Positions 33,701-42,831 are shown, counted from the stretch's first letter. The stretch is DNA of 64,000 nucleotides from Lentisphaeria bacterium (GCA_017541665.1 JAFXYP010000002.1:1-64000), one strand, 5' to 3'. Made by a program: numbers and translations. The notes: generated by a model not told the origin, from the sequence alone.

Positions 33701-34643
33701 CCTGCCCGTGGTGGACGATTCGGTCGAGACCGTCTCCAGCCGCCACGCCGCCGCCCGCAAATGGGAGCTGCATGGCGAGACTTCCTGGCCGGACTCCATT
33801 CCCGAACTCCCCGTCTCCATCCGCCTGACCCACGGCAAGGGCCGCGAAGTCTACCCCGCGTTCTTCCGGGAGCAGGGCGGGCGCAGCATCGGGTGCGCGC
33901 TCTTTCTGGACGAATCCGAGGCGCGCGCCGAACACCGCCGCGCCGTCCTGACGCTCTTCCGCACCCGCTACCCGGAGATGTTTACGCACATGCGGAGCCT
34001 GGCGAAGCTCGGCCGTTCGCTCGAACGCGAGTTTTTTCCGGACGATCCCGACTGGCGCGCCGACCTGACCGACAACGCCGTCGCGCGCGCTATCGGATGC
34101 CCGCCGGAAGCGATTCGCGACGCCGGCGCCTTCGAAGACGCGTGCATGCGCCTGCGGGACCGTCTGGCGGACGCCGTGCGCGAGGACGTCTCCGCGCTGC
34201 TTCAGATGCTCGCCGCCTACGAGCCCGTCGAACGCCGCCTTGAGGACGTCCCGGCGGATTCCTTCACCGACGTCGACGTGAACCGCCAGCTCGCCGTGCT
34301 GTTCCGCAAGGGGTTCCTGCGGATGCCGGAGGCCGTGGCACGCTATCCGCGGTATCTGCGGGCACTCCGGGTGCGCCTGGAACGCGCCGACCAGTCCTAT
34401 GGCCGCGACCGTACGAAAGGCGAGGCGGTCACGCCGTTCCTCGATAAATTCCACCTGCTCTACGATGCCGGGGTCAGCCTGGAGGAGTGCCGCCCGTTCT
34501 ACGACTTCTTCCTGCTGGTGCAGGAGGCGCGCATCGCGGCATGGTCTCCCGAGCTCCCCACCGTGCAGAAGGCGACGCCCGCGACGCTCCAGGCCGCGCT
34601 CTCCGCCGTCCCGCTCTCCGCCATCCCGAATCGCAAGTCCTGA
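30738..34643 (+). CDS. hrpA: HrpA, DEAH-box ATP-dependent RNA helicase
   Basis: A 1301-residue protein matching HrpA in length and layout: Walker A CGTTGSGKTTQLPK, TQPRRIAASALARR, DEAH-type DEVHERSLNIDF, SSATLDA, then ATNVAETSITIPGIRYVVD and the AMQRRGRCGRE motif VI. These are followed by the long HrpA-specific C-terminal region. Bacterial HrpA rescues stalled ribosomes and processes some mRNAs. The ATG at 30738 overlaps the glycosyltransferase stop. Confidence 0.93.
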   Translation: MSGDPRQVRRQVARIWSSLRLTDRARLSRRRRAFLDLLDSDPEAAEPKREEFFQLLASAQKRSLVPVADRIRCEFPDNLPITAKIPEIRAALKSHQVIVVCGTTGSGKTTQLPKAALLEGFGRAGRIGCTQPRRIAASALARRLANETGCTCGHEIGYQVRFDDRTDDATVVKFMTDGILLAETQNDPKLYQYDCIILDEVHERSLNIDFLLGYMKLLLARRPELRLIISSATLDATRIASFFGDAPVIEVGGRVYPVEDVYLEPLQDEDLAESVARGVESLLDLGERGDILVFLPGEREIRDCADMLTGRDYPHTEILPLFGRMSAAEQERVFAPLSSNRRIVLATNVAETSITIPGIRYVVDSGLVRLSRYNPKSGIQELRIEGVSRASAMQRRGRCGREQDGICVHLCAEQTLTDAAEFTPPEIQRASLAGVILQMAALKLPPIVQFPFVDPPSPQLIREGLTTLTDLHAIDAAGELTEEGRRLAELPVGPRLGRILLDGADRGVLPEILLIAAFLSIQDPRERPFEKAKEADTAQRQFDVPESDFLSIVKLWLAADEAFRVSKSQFRKFCRANYLNFRRMHEWRNLCADLLEYLQPETELESLEIELRADRSDPIHKSLMGGLPRRLACWDPEKKQYFDRTGRMFSIFPGSALAKLKKAPEWLLCFTIVETSRVFGRCCAVVEGAWLEEIAPELCSRTYDRVNWDEVSGFVYARERVFAGALPIHPGRRCHYGRVDQAAARTVFIREALVPCRIKDPAAPWLVRCNELVRRLNSFEAKLRRSGSIVDLHALERHFLRVLPPWMCSVSDIRRDWTRRHRSYDPKPEDIALVPLDSLPDADFPDRLEAEGESYRLEYRYDPGEEDDGITLFLPEAHLNLIPRNVPEYLVPGFLRMKLDYMFRSLTKTERKKLLPLDECTEAFLAGLKNGEIYPARNLPRVLASFLRTFRGCEFDEASFDGIDLPEFLILKFAVLNEHGKLLRVIRDLPVVDDSVETVSSRHAAARKWELHGETSWPDSIPELPVSIRLTHGKGREVYPAFFREQGGRSIGCALFLDESEARAEHRRAVLTLFRTRYPEMFTHMRSLAKLGRSLEREFFPDDPDWRADLTDNAVARAIGCPPEAIRDAGAFEDACMRLRDRLADAVREDVSALLQMLAAYEPVERRLEDVPADSFTDVDVNRQLAVLFRKGFLRMPEAVARYPRYLRALRVRLERADQSYGRDRTKGEAVTPFLDKFHLLYDAGVSLEECRPFYDFFLLVQEARIAAWSPELPTVQKATPATLQAALSAVPLSAIPNRKS

Positions 34644-34729
34644 ACAGTTTTTGTGCCCGAGCGCAACCGGGCACTACTGCAGTGGAGACTCCGCCTCCCG
34701 GAAATCTCGAATTATCTTGTAGTCTTATC

Positions 34730-34758
34730 TTGAATTCCCTGCTTCAGAGATGTATATT
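34730..34758 (+). promoter_or_regulatory. Promoter for glmM
   Basis: TTGAAT (34730-34735), a 17-bp spacer and TATATT (34753-34758), about 70 bp before the glmM ATG. A GTGCCCG/CGGGCAC hairpin after hrpA (about 34651-34672) has no T run and is only a weak terminator candidate. Confidence 0.65.
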
Positions 34759-34831
34759 AAAGTAAACGTTTTTTTCATCGGCGGCGCCAAGCCGCTTCAA
34801 CAAGCCAATTCTGGAAAGGCCGAAAACTCTT

Positions 34832-36172
34832 ATGGAAAGAAAGCTCTTTGGAACCGACGGAATTCGTGGACAGGCTAACTCCCACCCCGTAACCCCGGAA
34901 ATCGCCCTTACCCTCGGCAAAGCCCTCGGCAAGATCTTCGTGAACAGCCAGCACGGCGGCACCGCCGTGATCGGCAAGGACACGCGCCTCTCCGGGTACA
35001 TGCTGGAAACTGCGCTTACCGCCGGCATGGTCAGCTGCGGGATGGATGTGTTCCAGGCGGGCCCCATGCCCACCCCCGCCATCGCCCACCTCGCCCGTTC
35101 CATGAACGCTTCCTGCGGCGTCATGATCACGGCCTCCCACAATCCGGCGAAGGACAACGGCATCAAGGTCTTCGGCGGCGACGGCTTCAAGCTCCCCGAT
35201 GAAGAGGAAGCCCGCATCGAAGAGATCATGGCCGGGACCATCAACGGCGTGGCCGGCGACAAGATCGGTAAGGCGTTCCGTCTCGACGACGCCCGCGGCC
35301 GCTACATCGAATTCGCCAAGCAGACCATCGGCAACGTGAGCCTCCGCGGCCTCCGCGTGGTGCTCGACTGCGCGAACGGCGCATCCTACGTGATCGCCCC
35401 GACCATCCTGCGCGAACTCGGCGCGGAAGTCATCGCCGACTCCGTCTCCCCCGACGGGCTCAACATCAACTACAACTGCGGCGCCACCCATCCCGAACGC
35501 ATCTGCCGTCTCGTGAAGGAATACCGCGCCGACATCGGCATTACACTCGACGGCGACGCCGACCGCGTGATCTTCAGCGACTGCCACGGCAACGAAGTGA
35601 ACGGCGACCGCATCATCGGCCTCTGCGCCCTCGACATGAAGGCGCGCAACCGCCTCCCGAACAACACCATCGCCGTCACCTGCATGAGCAATCTCGGCCT
35701 CATCGACGCCATGAAGCAGAACGGCATCACGACGGAGATCACCACCGTCGGCGACCGCTACGTCATCGAACGGATGCAGGAAAAAGGCATCTCCCTCGGC
35801 GGCGAACAGTCCGGCCACCTGATCTTCCTCGACTACGCGACCACCGGCGACGGCATCGTCTCCGCTCTTCATGTCCTCAAGCTCATGAAGCAGCACAACA
35901 AGCAGCTCCACGAACTCACCGGATTCATGGAGGAATACCCGCAGAAGCTTTCCGGTCTCGCCGTCAAGCAGAAACCCCCGCTGGCCGAGATCCCCGGCTA
36001 CAACGACCTCATCGCGCAGGCCGACAAGGAATTCGCCGGCACCGGCCGCACCGTCATCCGCTACTCCGGCACCGAGAACAAGGTCCGCATCCTCGTCGAG
36101 GCAAAGGACGAAGCCCTTGCCCAGAAATGGCATGACAAGATCAGCGACTTCCTGAAGAAGGCGCTCTGCTGA
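34832..36172 (+). CDS. glmM: GlmM, phosphoglucosamine mutase
   Basis: A 446-residue protein that converts glucosamine-6-phosphate to glucosamine-1-phosphate. The phospho-serine is S102 in ITASHNPAKDNGIKVF. The metal-binding loop is DGDADRVIF and the sugar-binding segment is GGEQSGHLIF. The phosphate-binding RYSGTENKVRI lies near the C-terminus. It stands directly before glmS, so the UDP-GlcNAc pathway genes are adjacent, with 243 bp between them. Confidence 0.95.
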   Translation: MERKLFGTDGIRGQANSHPVTPEIALTLGKALGKIFVNSQHGGTAVIGKDTRLSGYMLETALTAGMVSCGMDVFQAGPMPTPAIAHLARSMNASCGVMITASHNPAKDNGIKVFGGDGFKLPDEEEARIEEIMAGTINGVAGDKIGKAFRLDDARGRYIEFAKQTIGNVSLRGLRVVLDCANGASYVIAPTILRELGAEVIADSVSPDGLNINYNCGATHPERICRLVKEYRADIGITLDGDADRVIFSDCHGNEVNGDRIIGLCALDMKARNRLPNNTIAVTCMSNLGLIDAMKQNGITTEITTVGDRYVIERMQEKGISLGGEQSGHLIFLDYATTGDGIVSALHVLKLMKQHNKQLHELTGFMEEYPQKLSGLAVKQKPPLAEIPGYNDLIAQADKEFAGTGRTVIRYSGTENKVRILVEAKDEALAQKWHDKISDFLKKALC

Positions 36173-36415
36173 CCGTCTCCCGAACCGATGCGGCTCCCGG
36201 GGCTCGCGGTTCCCGCCGCCGCTTCCCGTCCCCTTTTTTCCCGCCGGAGGAGAGGGGGTGCGGGGCCGACGATTGAACTTGAAAACGCTTTCCCGCCGCA
36301 TGTCCGGGGATTTCGCCGTGCCGTTTTCCCGGCCGCCCTTCTCCGGACTTTCTGCCGCCCCGGACCGCGTGCGTTCCAAGCCGCAAACCAACCTCAACCA
36401 CGGAAAGATCACACC
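36173..36415. other. glmM-glmS intergenic leader
   Basis: 243 bp, very GC-rich, with a GAACCG...CGGTTC hairpin near 36182-36214 and a T run around 36234-36240. I see no glmS-ribozyme core. The hairpin could be a weak terminator after glmM or simply a leader for glmS. Confidence 0.35.
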
Positions 36416-38242
36416 ATGTGCGGAATCGTAGGATACACCGGGCCGAAGCCGGCTTTCGCATTTCTTATCGACGGACTTAAACGCCTGGAATACCGCGGCT
36501 ACGACTCCGCGGGGATCAGTCTTCAGGCAAAAGACTCCCTCCTGACCGTCAAATCCATCGGGAAGGTCGTCAACCTGGAGTCGAAACGCCCAGCCGGCGA
36601 GCAGAAGATGCATACCGGCATCGCCCACACACGCTGGGCCACGCACGGCATCCCGAGCGAACGCAACGCCCATCCGCATACCGATGAAAAAGGGCAGTTC
36701 GCGGTCGTCCACAATGGCATCATCGAGAACCATGCCGATCTTCGGAAACGCCTTGAGGCCGCCGGGCACAAGTTCGCATCCGACACGGACAGCGAAGTCA
36801 TCCCGCACCTGATCGAGGAGTTTTACCACGGCGATCTCGCCGAAGCCGTCGCCGCCGCCCTGCATCAGATCTCCGGCACCTACGGCATTGCGGTCGTCTC
36901 CGCGATGCACCCGGATACCATCATCACCGCCCGCCTCGGCAGCCCCATCGTCATCGGCCTCGGCAAGGACGCCAATATGGTCGCAAGCGACGTTACCGCA
37001 CTCGTGACCTACACGCGCGACGTCATCTACCTGAACGACGGCGAAATGGCCATCCTCACGCCTTCAAGGGTCGAGCTCCGTACTTTGGCGAACGTCCCCG
37101 TCCAGCGCCAGGCATCCCAGGTCTCCTGGGACATCTCCGCGGACGGCAAGGGCGCCTACGAGCACTACATGCTCAAGGAGATATTCGAGCAGCCGGAATC
37201 CGTCGAAAACTCCATCCGCGGCCGCCTGAACTTCAAAGCTGCAAACGCTGTTCTCTCCGGCCTCAATCTTACTCCGCGCGAAATGGCGCAGATCAACCGT
37301 ATCGTCGTCGCCGCCTGCGGCAGCAGCTACCATGCCGGGCTCGTAGGGTCCTACTATTTCGAAGACATCTCCGGCATCCCGGCGTCCGTCGAACAGGCTG
37401 CCGAGTTCCGTTACCGCAACCCCATCATCGAGCCGAACACCCTCGTTCTGCCGATCAGCCAGTCCGGCGAGACCGCCGATACGCTGGCCGCCGTGCGCGA
37501 AGCCGTGAACAAGGGCGCGATCGTCGCATCGCTCTGCAACGTCGTCGGCTCCACCATTGCCCGCGAAAGCGGACGCGGCATCTACCTGCACGCCGGACCC
37601 GAGATCAGCGTGGCCTCCACGAAGGCCTACACCTGCCAGGTCACGGTCCTGCTCATGCTCGCGCTGCTCCTCGGACGCAACCGCCGCCTCAACCACGAAT
37701 GGGGCGAGATCCTCGTCAAGGAGATCGAAGCCATCCCGGATCTCCTCCGCGAGGTCCTGAAACAGGCCCCGCGCATTGAGGAGATCGCCAAGGCTACGGC
37801 GCAGGCCAACGACCTGTTCTACATCGGACGCGGCTGCCTGTATCCCGCCGCGCTCGAAGGCGCCCTGAAGCTCAAGGAGATCAGCTACGTTCACGCCGAG
37901 GGCTACCACGCCGCCGAACTCAAACACGGCCCCATCGCCCTCCTCGAACCGTCCGTCCCCGTCGTCGCGCTCTGCAACGATATCCCCGGCAAGGACAAGA
38001 TGCTCGGCAACATTCAGGAATGCTGCGCCAGACGCTCCCCGATCATCGCGGTCGTCTCCGGCGATGACGATTGCTGCAACAAGTTTACGGACAACATCAT
38101 CCGCGTCCCGAAAAGCTCCCGGTTCGTTGCCCCGATCACCACGGTCGTCGCGCTCCAGATATTCGCCTACTATTTTGCCCGCGAACGCGGCTGCGAGATC
38201 GACCAGCCCCGCAACCTCGCGAAGAGCGTTACGGTCGAATAA
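36416..38242 (+). CDS. glmS: GlmS, glutamine-fructose-6-phosphate aminotransferase
   Basis: A 608-residue protein, the usual length. The N-terminal glutaminase begins MCGIVGYTG (catalytic Cys2) with YRGYDSAG and HTRWATHG. Two SIS sugar-isomerase domains follow (AACGSSYHAGLVG, LPISQSGETADTLAAV, SVASTKAYTCQV) and the C-terminal LKHGPIALLE and KSVTVE. It makes glucosamine-6-phosphate for cell wall and lipid A. The ATG follows GGAAAG; extension upstream into the GC-rich leader is not coding. Confidence 0.96.
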   Translation: MCGIVGYTGPKPAFAFLIDGLKRLEYRGYDSAGISLQAKDSLLTVKSIGKVVNLESKRPAGEQKMHTGIAHTRWATHGIPSERNAHPHTDEKGQFAVVHNGIIENHADLRKRLEAAGHKFASDTDSEVIPHLIEEFYHGDLAEAVAAALHQISGTYGIAVVSAMHPDTIITARLGSPIVIGLGKDANMVASDVTALVTYTRDVIYLNDGEMAILTPSRVELRTLANVPVQRQASQVSWDISADGKGAYEHYMLKEIFEQPESVENSIRGRLNFKAANAVLSGLNLTPREMAQINRIVVAACGSSYHAGLVGSYYFEDISGIPASVEQAAEFRYRNPIIEPNTLVLPISQSGETADTLAAVREAVNKGAIVASLCNVVGSTIARESGRGIYLHAGPEISVASTKAYTCQVTVLLMLALLLGRNRRLNHEWGEILVKEIEAIPDLLREVLKQAPRIEEIAKATAQANDLFYIGRGCLYPAALEGALKLKEISYVHAEGYHAAELKHGPIALLEPSVPVVALCNDIPGKDKMLGNIQECCARRSPIIAVVSGDDDCCNKFTDNIIRVPKSSRFVAPITTVVALQIFAYYFARERGCEIDQPRNLAKSVTVE

Positions 38243-39099
38243 TGCCCATGAGCGCCGCCGGAGGCCACAGGTTGCGTGTCAAGCCGGGTTCGCCGCCGCC
38301 CTCGCAGGCGGGCATCCGGTGCGTGATGATGGACCTCGACGGGACGATCTACGAAGGGGATTCTCTCTACCCGACGTCCCTGCCGTTCTTCGACGCGCTC
38401 ACCCGCCACGGCATCGCCTGGGGATTCGTCACCAACAACACGTCCCGGAGCATCGATTCCTACGTCGCACGGCTCCGGGGCATGGGGATCCCGCTCGCCG
38501 GACGAGACCAGGTCATCACTCCGGTCCTGAGCGTCGCCGACGCTCTCCGCACGGAATATCCTGCCTTCAAACGTCTCTTCCTGCTCGGCACGGAGGACTT
38601 CCGTCGGGAAATGCAGGCGTTCGGGCTGGAGGAAACCGCCGACTCGCCCGACGACCGCCCCGACGCCGTCATCACGGCCTTCGACAAATCGTTGAACTAC
38701 GACCGGCTGTGCCGTGCCGCCTGGTGGATCAAAAACGGCGTCCCGTGGCTCGCCACGCATCCTGACGTCTTCTGTCCCACTACGGAACGGACCTGGCTCG
38801 TGGATTGCGGTGCCATCACAGCGTGCCTGGAGACCGCCACCGGCGTCCGCTGTCAGCGCGTCTTCGGCAAACCCAACCCGGACCTGCTTCAGGTGATGCT
38901 GAAGCGCCTCGGGCTCCAGCCGTCCGAGCTTCTCATGGCGGGCGACCGGGAACACACGGACATCGAATCGGGTCTTCGCGCCGGGGTCCGCACCCTGCGC
39001 ATTTCCACGGGCGTCGGCGGAGGTTCGGCGGAAACGCGCGCGGATTACTGCTGCCGCGACCTCGGAGTCTTCCAACGGGCGCTTTTCCCGGAAGACTGA
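38242..39099 (+). CDS. HAD-superfamily phosphatase, NagD-like
   Basis: A 285-residue class IIA HAD hydrolase. Motif I is MMDLDGTIYEGD, motif II GFVTNNTSRS, and the C-terminal motifs are FGKPNPDLL and MAGDREHTDIESGLRAG. NagD-like enzymes dephosphorylate nucleotides or sugar phosphates. The ATG overlaps the last base of glmS (TAATG), so it is translationally coupled and may clean up phosphorylated amino-sugar intermediates, although the substrate is not determined by sequence. Confidence 0.88.
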   Translation: MPMSAAGGHRLRVKPGSPPPSQAGIRCVMMDLDGTIYEGDSLYPTSLPFFDALTRHGIAWGFVTNNTSRSIDSYVARLRGMGIPLAGRDQVITPVLSVADALRTEYPAFKRLFLLGTEDFRREMQAFGLEETADSPDDRPDAVITAFDKSLNYDRLCRAAWWIKNGVPWLATHPDVFCPTTERTWLVDCGAITACLETATGVRCQRVFGKPNPDLLQVMLKRLGLQPSELLMAGDREHTDIESGLRAGVRTLRISTGVGGGSAETRADYCCRDLGVFQRALFPED

Positions 39100-39511
39100 G
39101 CCGACCCGTTTCCCCGAAATGTCCGGCCCGCTCTCTTTGCCGGCTTTCCGTCCGGCGCATTTGGGATGTTTTGCGAACGATCCGTTTTTGACATTTTCAT
39201 TCGTTGTGTCCGAGTCGTGGAAAATGACATGGTTTTGATATGATTATGACGTTAATCTCATCAAAAAAACAGGGGGTGCGGCAAAAGGAGTTTCGGAAGA
39301 CAAAAACGCCGCTGGAAGGTTTTTTTCAGAGAATTTGCTTTAAAAGCTGAAGCAAACGTTAAAAAACTTGCCCTTTTTCCTTAAAAAGTCTCGTTTCGCG
39401 CTTGAAATCGGGAAAATGAGTGCTATGTTTTAGAATTACCGATGATGCATTGTGCCCCGACGGAGCGTCCATCATCGAATTTTAACTCAAAAATGATAAA
39501 GGCATAAAACA
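39100..39511. other. Intergenic region before secG, with promoter and 5' leader
   Basis: 412 bp without a gene. The latter part holds the secG promoter and a leader hairpin, CGATGATG (39440-39447) with CATCATCG (39470-39477), enclosing a smaller GACG/CGTC hairpin. The first part is ordinary spacer. Confidence 0.5.
39402..39429 (+). promoter_or_regulatory. Promoter for secG
   Basis: TTGAAA (39402-39407), a 16-bp spacer and TATGTT (39424-39429). It leaves an untranslated leader of about 75 nt containing an 8-bp stem. Confidence 0.55.
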
Positions 39512-39910
39512 ATGTCGACACTTGCGACAATTCTCAACACGCTGGTCGTGATTCTGGCGGTCCTTCTGATCGCCCTGATCCTGGTTCAACCGTCCAAGAG
39601 CGGCGGCGGCTTCGGCTCCGCGTTCGGCGGCCTCGGAGAAAGCGTTTTCGGCGCACAGGCCATGAGCCATCTTTCGAAGCTTACTGTCTGGTGCATCTCC
39701 ATTTTCTTCATCCTTACGCTCGCCTCGGCTATCGTCGCCGGACACATGCGGACGGCCGACACCAGCGTGGTCGAGGAAGAGTCTTCCATCGCCATGGCAG
39801 GTGAACCGGATCCGGTCGAAACGGTCGCGGAAACGGTGAAAACCGATGTCGCCGGAACGGAAAATGCGGCTGTCTCCGAGGATAGCCCCGCCTCGGAAAC
39901 GCAGAATTGA
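39512..39910 (+). CDS. secG: SecG, preprotein translocase subunit
   Basis: A 132-residue protein with two transmembrane helices (about 5-25 and 56-76) joined by the SecG loop VQPSKSGGGFGSAFGGLGES. An acidic Glu/Val/Ala tail extends beyond the usual end (about 80-132), a common variation in this group. It stimulates SecYE translocation. It precedes the pilus-like operon, whose products need Sec export. Confidence 0.88.
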   Translation: MSTLATILNTLVVILAVLLIALILVQPSKSGGGFGSAFGGLGESVFGAQAMSHLSKLTVWCISIFFILTLASAIVAGHMRTADTSVVEEESSIAMAGEPDPVETVAETVKTDVAGTENAAVSEDSPASETQN

Positions 39911-39978
39911 ACCCGGCCGGAGCAGGAAAAAAGTTCCGAAACTAAAAAAAATATTCAGATTTTTTTGGAGAAACACCC

Positions 39979-40007
39979 TTGAAAGAAAAGGAAAACAAGA
40001 GTATTTT
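39979..40007 (+). promoter_or_regulatory. Possible promoter for the pilus-like operon
   Basis: TTGAAA (39979-39984), a 17-bp spacer and TATTTT (40002-40007), about 60 bp ahead of the first gene. The surrounding 60 bp are A/T-rich. Confidence 0.45.
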
Positions 40008-40065
40008 CTATTCTATTAACAAAAGTGCTCTTCTCCCGAAACAAACCACGAAGAGGTCTGGAATC

Positions 40066-40917
40066 ATGAAAAAACTTCTCATTGCACTTTTCGCGGCAGC
40101 GGCCTTTACCGTTTCCGCTCAGTCCGCACGGTCCGGCAGCTGGGCGATCGAATTTCCCAAGGACGGGAAAGCCGTCAATGTTTCCCAGACCTTCACGCCG
40201 TTCTTCAAGATCGAGAACGAAGAGCGTGTGATCGATATGCGCCTGAACGAGCGCGACATGAACAATGCCAAGCACTGGCTCAGCATCGATGTCGTGTTCT
40301 CCACGAATGCGCCGAAAAGCTCTTCCTCGCAATGGAAGAAATGGCTCGACAACGTCGAAGTCGACATCTACGTTTTCGTCCCTTCCACCAATGACCGCGG
40401 CAATCCCATCTGGGCCGTCATCAACGGCAAGCAGACGCTTGCTTCGCTTCAGGCTGACGACAGCCGCCACTTCGTCCGCATGATGATCCCGCCCGAGGTC
40501 ATCTACCGTTATTTTGCGTTTGACGGCACGTCCGGCGACCTGCAGAAAGACTATGCGAAGATCACGTCCGAACTGAAAAAGCTGGCTCCGGATCTCCCCG
40601 TGATGGCCGTCATCACGTGCAACGGTCGCGTCGTATCCGGCTATCAGGCGTGCGGCAAGGAAGTCTTCAACCGTCTGGAGAAGGCCCAGAGCAGCAGCAA
40701 CCAGGCCAAGCTTTTCTACACCTACCTGAAACCGGACAGTGGAAGCACTCCTACGGTCGCAACGACCGCCAAGCTTTTCAAGTACATCTACGACAGCAGA
40801 TTTAACCCTCAGACCTACAAATATTTGCCGGATGAATTGCTTCCCGTTTCGAAAACCCCGTTCGCATGGGTTCTCTTCGACCGGTTTGAACCCATCAAAG
40901 AATCCGCGGGGAAATAA
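40066..40917 (+). CDS. Amuc_1102-like pilus-associated secreted protein
   Basis: A 283-residue protein with signal peptide KKLLIALFAAAAFTVSAQS. The domain (SGSWAIEFPKDGKAVNVSQTF, FTPFFKIENEERV) resembles the Amuc_1102 family, a beta-rich protein encoded beside the PilM-like protein in Akkermansia. I chose the internal ATG at 40066 because a GAGG site precedes it and it gives a proper signal peptide. It is the first gene of the operon, three bases before the PilM-like gene. Its role in pilus or secretion assembly is inferred from context. Confidence 0.78.
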   Translation: MKKLLIALFAAAAFTVSAQSARSGSWAIEFPKDGKAVNVSQTFTPFFKIENEERVIDMRLNERDMNNAKHWLSIDVVFSTNAPKSSSSQWKKWLDNVEVDIYVFVPSTNDRGNPIWAVINGKQTLASLQADDSRHFVRMMIPPEVIYRYFAFDGTSGDLQKDYAKITSELKKLAPDLPVMAVITCNGRVVSGYQACGKEVFNRLEKAQSSSNQAKLFYTYLKPDSGSTPTVATTAKLFKYIYDSRFNPQTYKYLPDELLPVSKTPFAWVLFDRFEPIKESAGK

Positions 40918-40920
40918 CCG

Positions 40921-42831
40921 ATGGCACAGCAAAACTTAATCCTCTGCATCGATGTCGGCGGCGACAGCATCAAAGCCGCCGAGTTTTCGTATGTTCCCGG
41001 GCAGAGTCTGAACCTGGAACGATTCGCCTATACGGAATATGAGTTTTCCTCGGATGAACCCCCCGCGGATGTGATTCTCAAGACCCTCGCCGACGTTATC
41101 AAGACAAACGCCTTCACGGCGCGTGACGTCTACGTCTCCATTTCGGGAAAGAATGCCTTTGTCCGGTTCGTCAAGGTCCCCGCCATGACCACGGACAAGG
41201 CCAAGATCCAGGAGATCATCTCCTACGAAGCCCAGCAGGCCATCCCGTTCTCTTCGGATGAGGTCGTCTGGGATTCCCAGCTTCTCCAGCCCCCCGCGGA
41301 CGCGGACGGCAGCGAGATCGACGCGATGATCGTCATCGTGAAGAAGCAGGAAGTTTCCCGCATCTCCGAACTGGTCGAAAAGCTCGGCAAACGTATTGCC
41401 CTGATCGAAGTCGCCGGCACGTCCTGCTACAACAGTGCCCGTGCGAACAGCGTCGGAGCCTCCGAATGCCAGATGATCCTCGACATCGGCGGCCGCTGTT
41501 CCACGCTCGTCTTCATCGACGGCTCCCGATTCTTTGTCCGCACCATTCCGATCGCGGGCGACACCATTACGCAGCAGATCGCCAAGGAATTCAACATTTC
41601 CTACGAGGACGCGGAGGAGATGAAGCGCAAGCACGGTTATGTCTCCCTGGGCGGCGCCTATGAGGAAGCCGAGTCGGAAGTCGCTTCCGCGGTTTCCAAG
41701 ATCGTGCGGAACGTCATGACCCGTCTGCACGGCGAGATCAACCGTTCCATCAACGTTTACCGCGCCACGCAGAAAGGCCGCAAGCCGGAGAAGCTTTTCC
41801 TTGCCGGCGGCACGTCCATTCTTCCTTACACTCCGCGCTTCTTCTCGGAAAAGCTGCGGATCCCGGTCGAGTACCTGAACCCGTTCCAGGTCGTGGGCAT
41901 CGGTTCCGCGGTCGACCAGCAGGTCCTCTCCGAGGTCGCGCACCTGTTCGCCGAGACGATCGGTCTGGCGCTTCGCCGCATCGGCACGTCCCCTGTCGAG
42001 ATCAGCCTGATTCCGGATTATTTCAAGAAACAGAACGAATTCCGTTCCAAACGCCCCTTCTTCCTCGCTTCGGCGGTCGTCCTGCTGCTCTATCTCCTCA
42101 TTACGCTCTGGGCTTACTCGCAGCAGGCGAAAAACATCGCGGAAAAGCGCGACGATTTCAGCACCCTCGTCGCCCAGCGGGAAGGGATCCAGAAGCGCGT
42201 GAAGGACGCCAACACCAAGCTTTCCGTAGCCAAGTCGACATTCGACGAGGCCGTCGATCTCCTGAAGACCCGCAACAATGTGATCGCGTTCTATTCGCTC
42301 ATCAAGTCCTGTATCCCGGACAACGTCTGGCTTACGGAATTGTCGATTTCCGCCGCGCCGAGCGCGGAAATCGAGGAAGGGCTTATGATGGACAACGATA
42401 ACGACCAGGATGAGAACGGAAACCCCACCAGGAAATCCAGGCAGCTTTCGATGGATATGCCCGATGAGGATGAAGAGGAAAAGACCGAGAGCGAATCGAT
42501 CTCGACCGAGGGCGGTCTGCGCTGGATCAACATGGTCGCCTACGTCATCTGCGAAAAGTATGACACGCGCCTCAACGACAGAAGCGCCGCGATTAACAAC
42601 ATCACCTCGAAAATGAAAGAGAACGGCGGTTTCTTCAAGGCGAAAGACGAAGAGATCAAGATCGTGTACGACGAGGGCCGCGAGATCTGCAATTACCTTA
42701 CCATCTGCAAATTCCTGCTGGCCGTCGAACTGAAAGAGCCCATCGATTCGCCGGAATTCGAAAAGATGCTCGCGAAAAAGTTCTCGCCTGTCGGTGTGGA
42801 CGAAGACGACGAAGAGGAGGAAGAAGAATGA
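40921..42831 (+). CDS. Amuc_1101-like PilM-PilN-type pilus assembly protein
   Basis: A 636-residue protein. Residues 1-360 are an actin-like PilM/FtsA-type ATPase (LILCIDVGGDSIKAAEF, ISYEAQQAIPFSSDEVVWD, MILDIGGRCSTLVFID, FLAGGTSILPY). A transmembrane helix follows at about 380-398, then a periplasmic PilN-like coiled coil and domain. The end is very acidic (DEDDEEEEEE). PilM and PilN functions are thus fused in one chain, as in the Akkermansia protein. It would form the inner-membrane platform linking to the secretins. The next gene overlaps it by 4 bp. Confidence 0.83.
   Translation: MAQQNLILCIDVGGDSIKAAEFSYVPGQSLNLERFAYTEYEFSSDEPPADVILKTLADVIKTNAFTARDVYVSISGKNAFVRFVKVPAMTTDKAKIQEIISYEAQQAIPFSSDEVVWDSQLLQPPADADGSEIDAMIVIVKKQEVSRISELVEKLGKRIALIEVAGTSCYNSARANSVGASECQMILDIGGRCSTLVFIDGSRFFVRTIPIAGDTITQQIAKEFNISYEDAEEMKRKHGYVSLGGAYEEAESEVASAVSKIVRNVMTRLHGEINRSINVYRATQKGRKPEKLFLAGGTSILPYTPRFFSEKLRIPVEYLNPFQVVGIGSAVDQQVLSEVAHLFAETIGLALRRIGTSPVEISLIPDYFKKQNEFRSKRPFFLASAVVLLLYLLITLWAYSQQAKNIAEKRDDFSTLVAQREGIQKRVKDANTKLSVAKSTFDEAVDLLKTRNNVIAFYSLIKSCIPDNVWLTELSISAAPSAEIEEGLMMDNDNDQDENGNPTRKSRQLSMDMPDEDEEEKTESESISTEGGLRWINMVAYVICEKYDTRLNDRSAAINNITSKMKENGGFFKAKDEEIKIVYDEGREICNYLTICKFLLAVELKEPIDSPEFEKMLAKKFSPVGVDEDDEEEEEE

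Noticed and set aside
36173-36415. glmS ribozyme upstream of glmS
   Set aside because: I looked for the conserved ribozyme core and saw none; the leader is only GC-rich with a simple hairpin.
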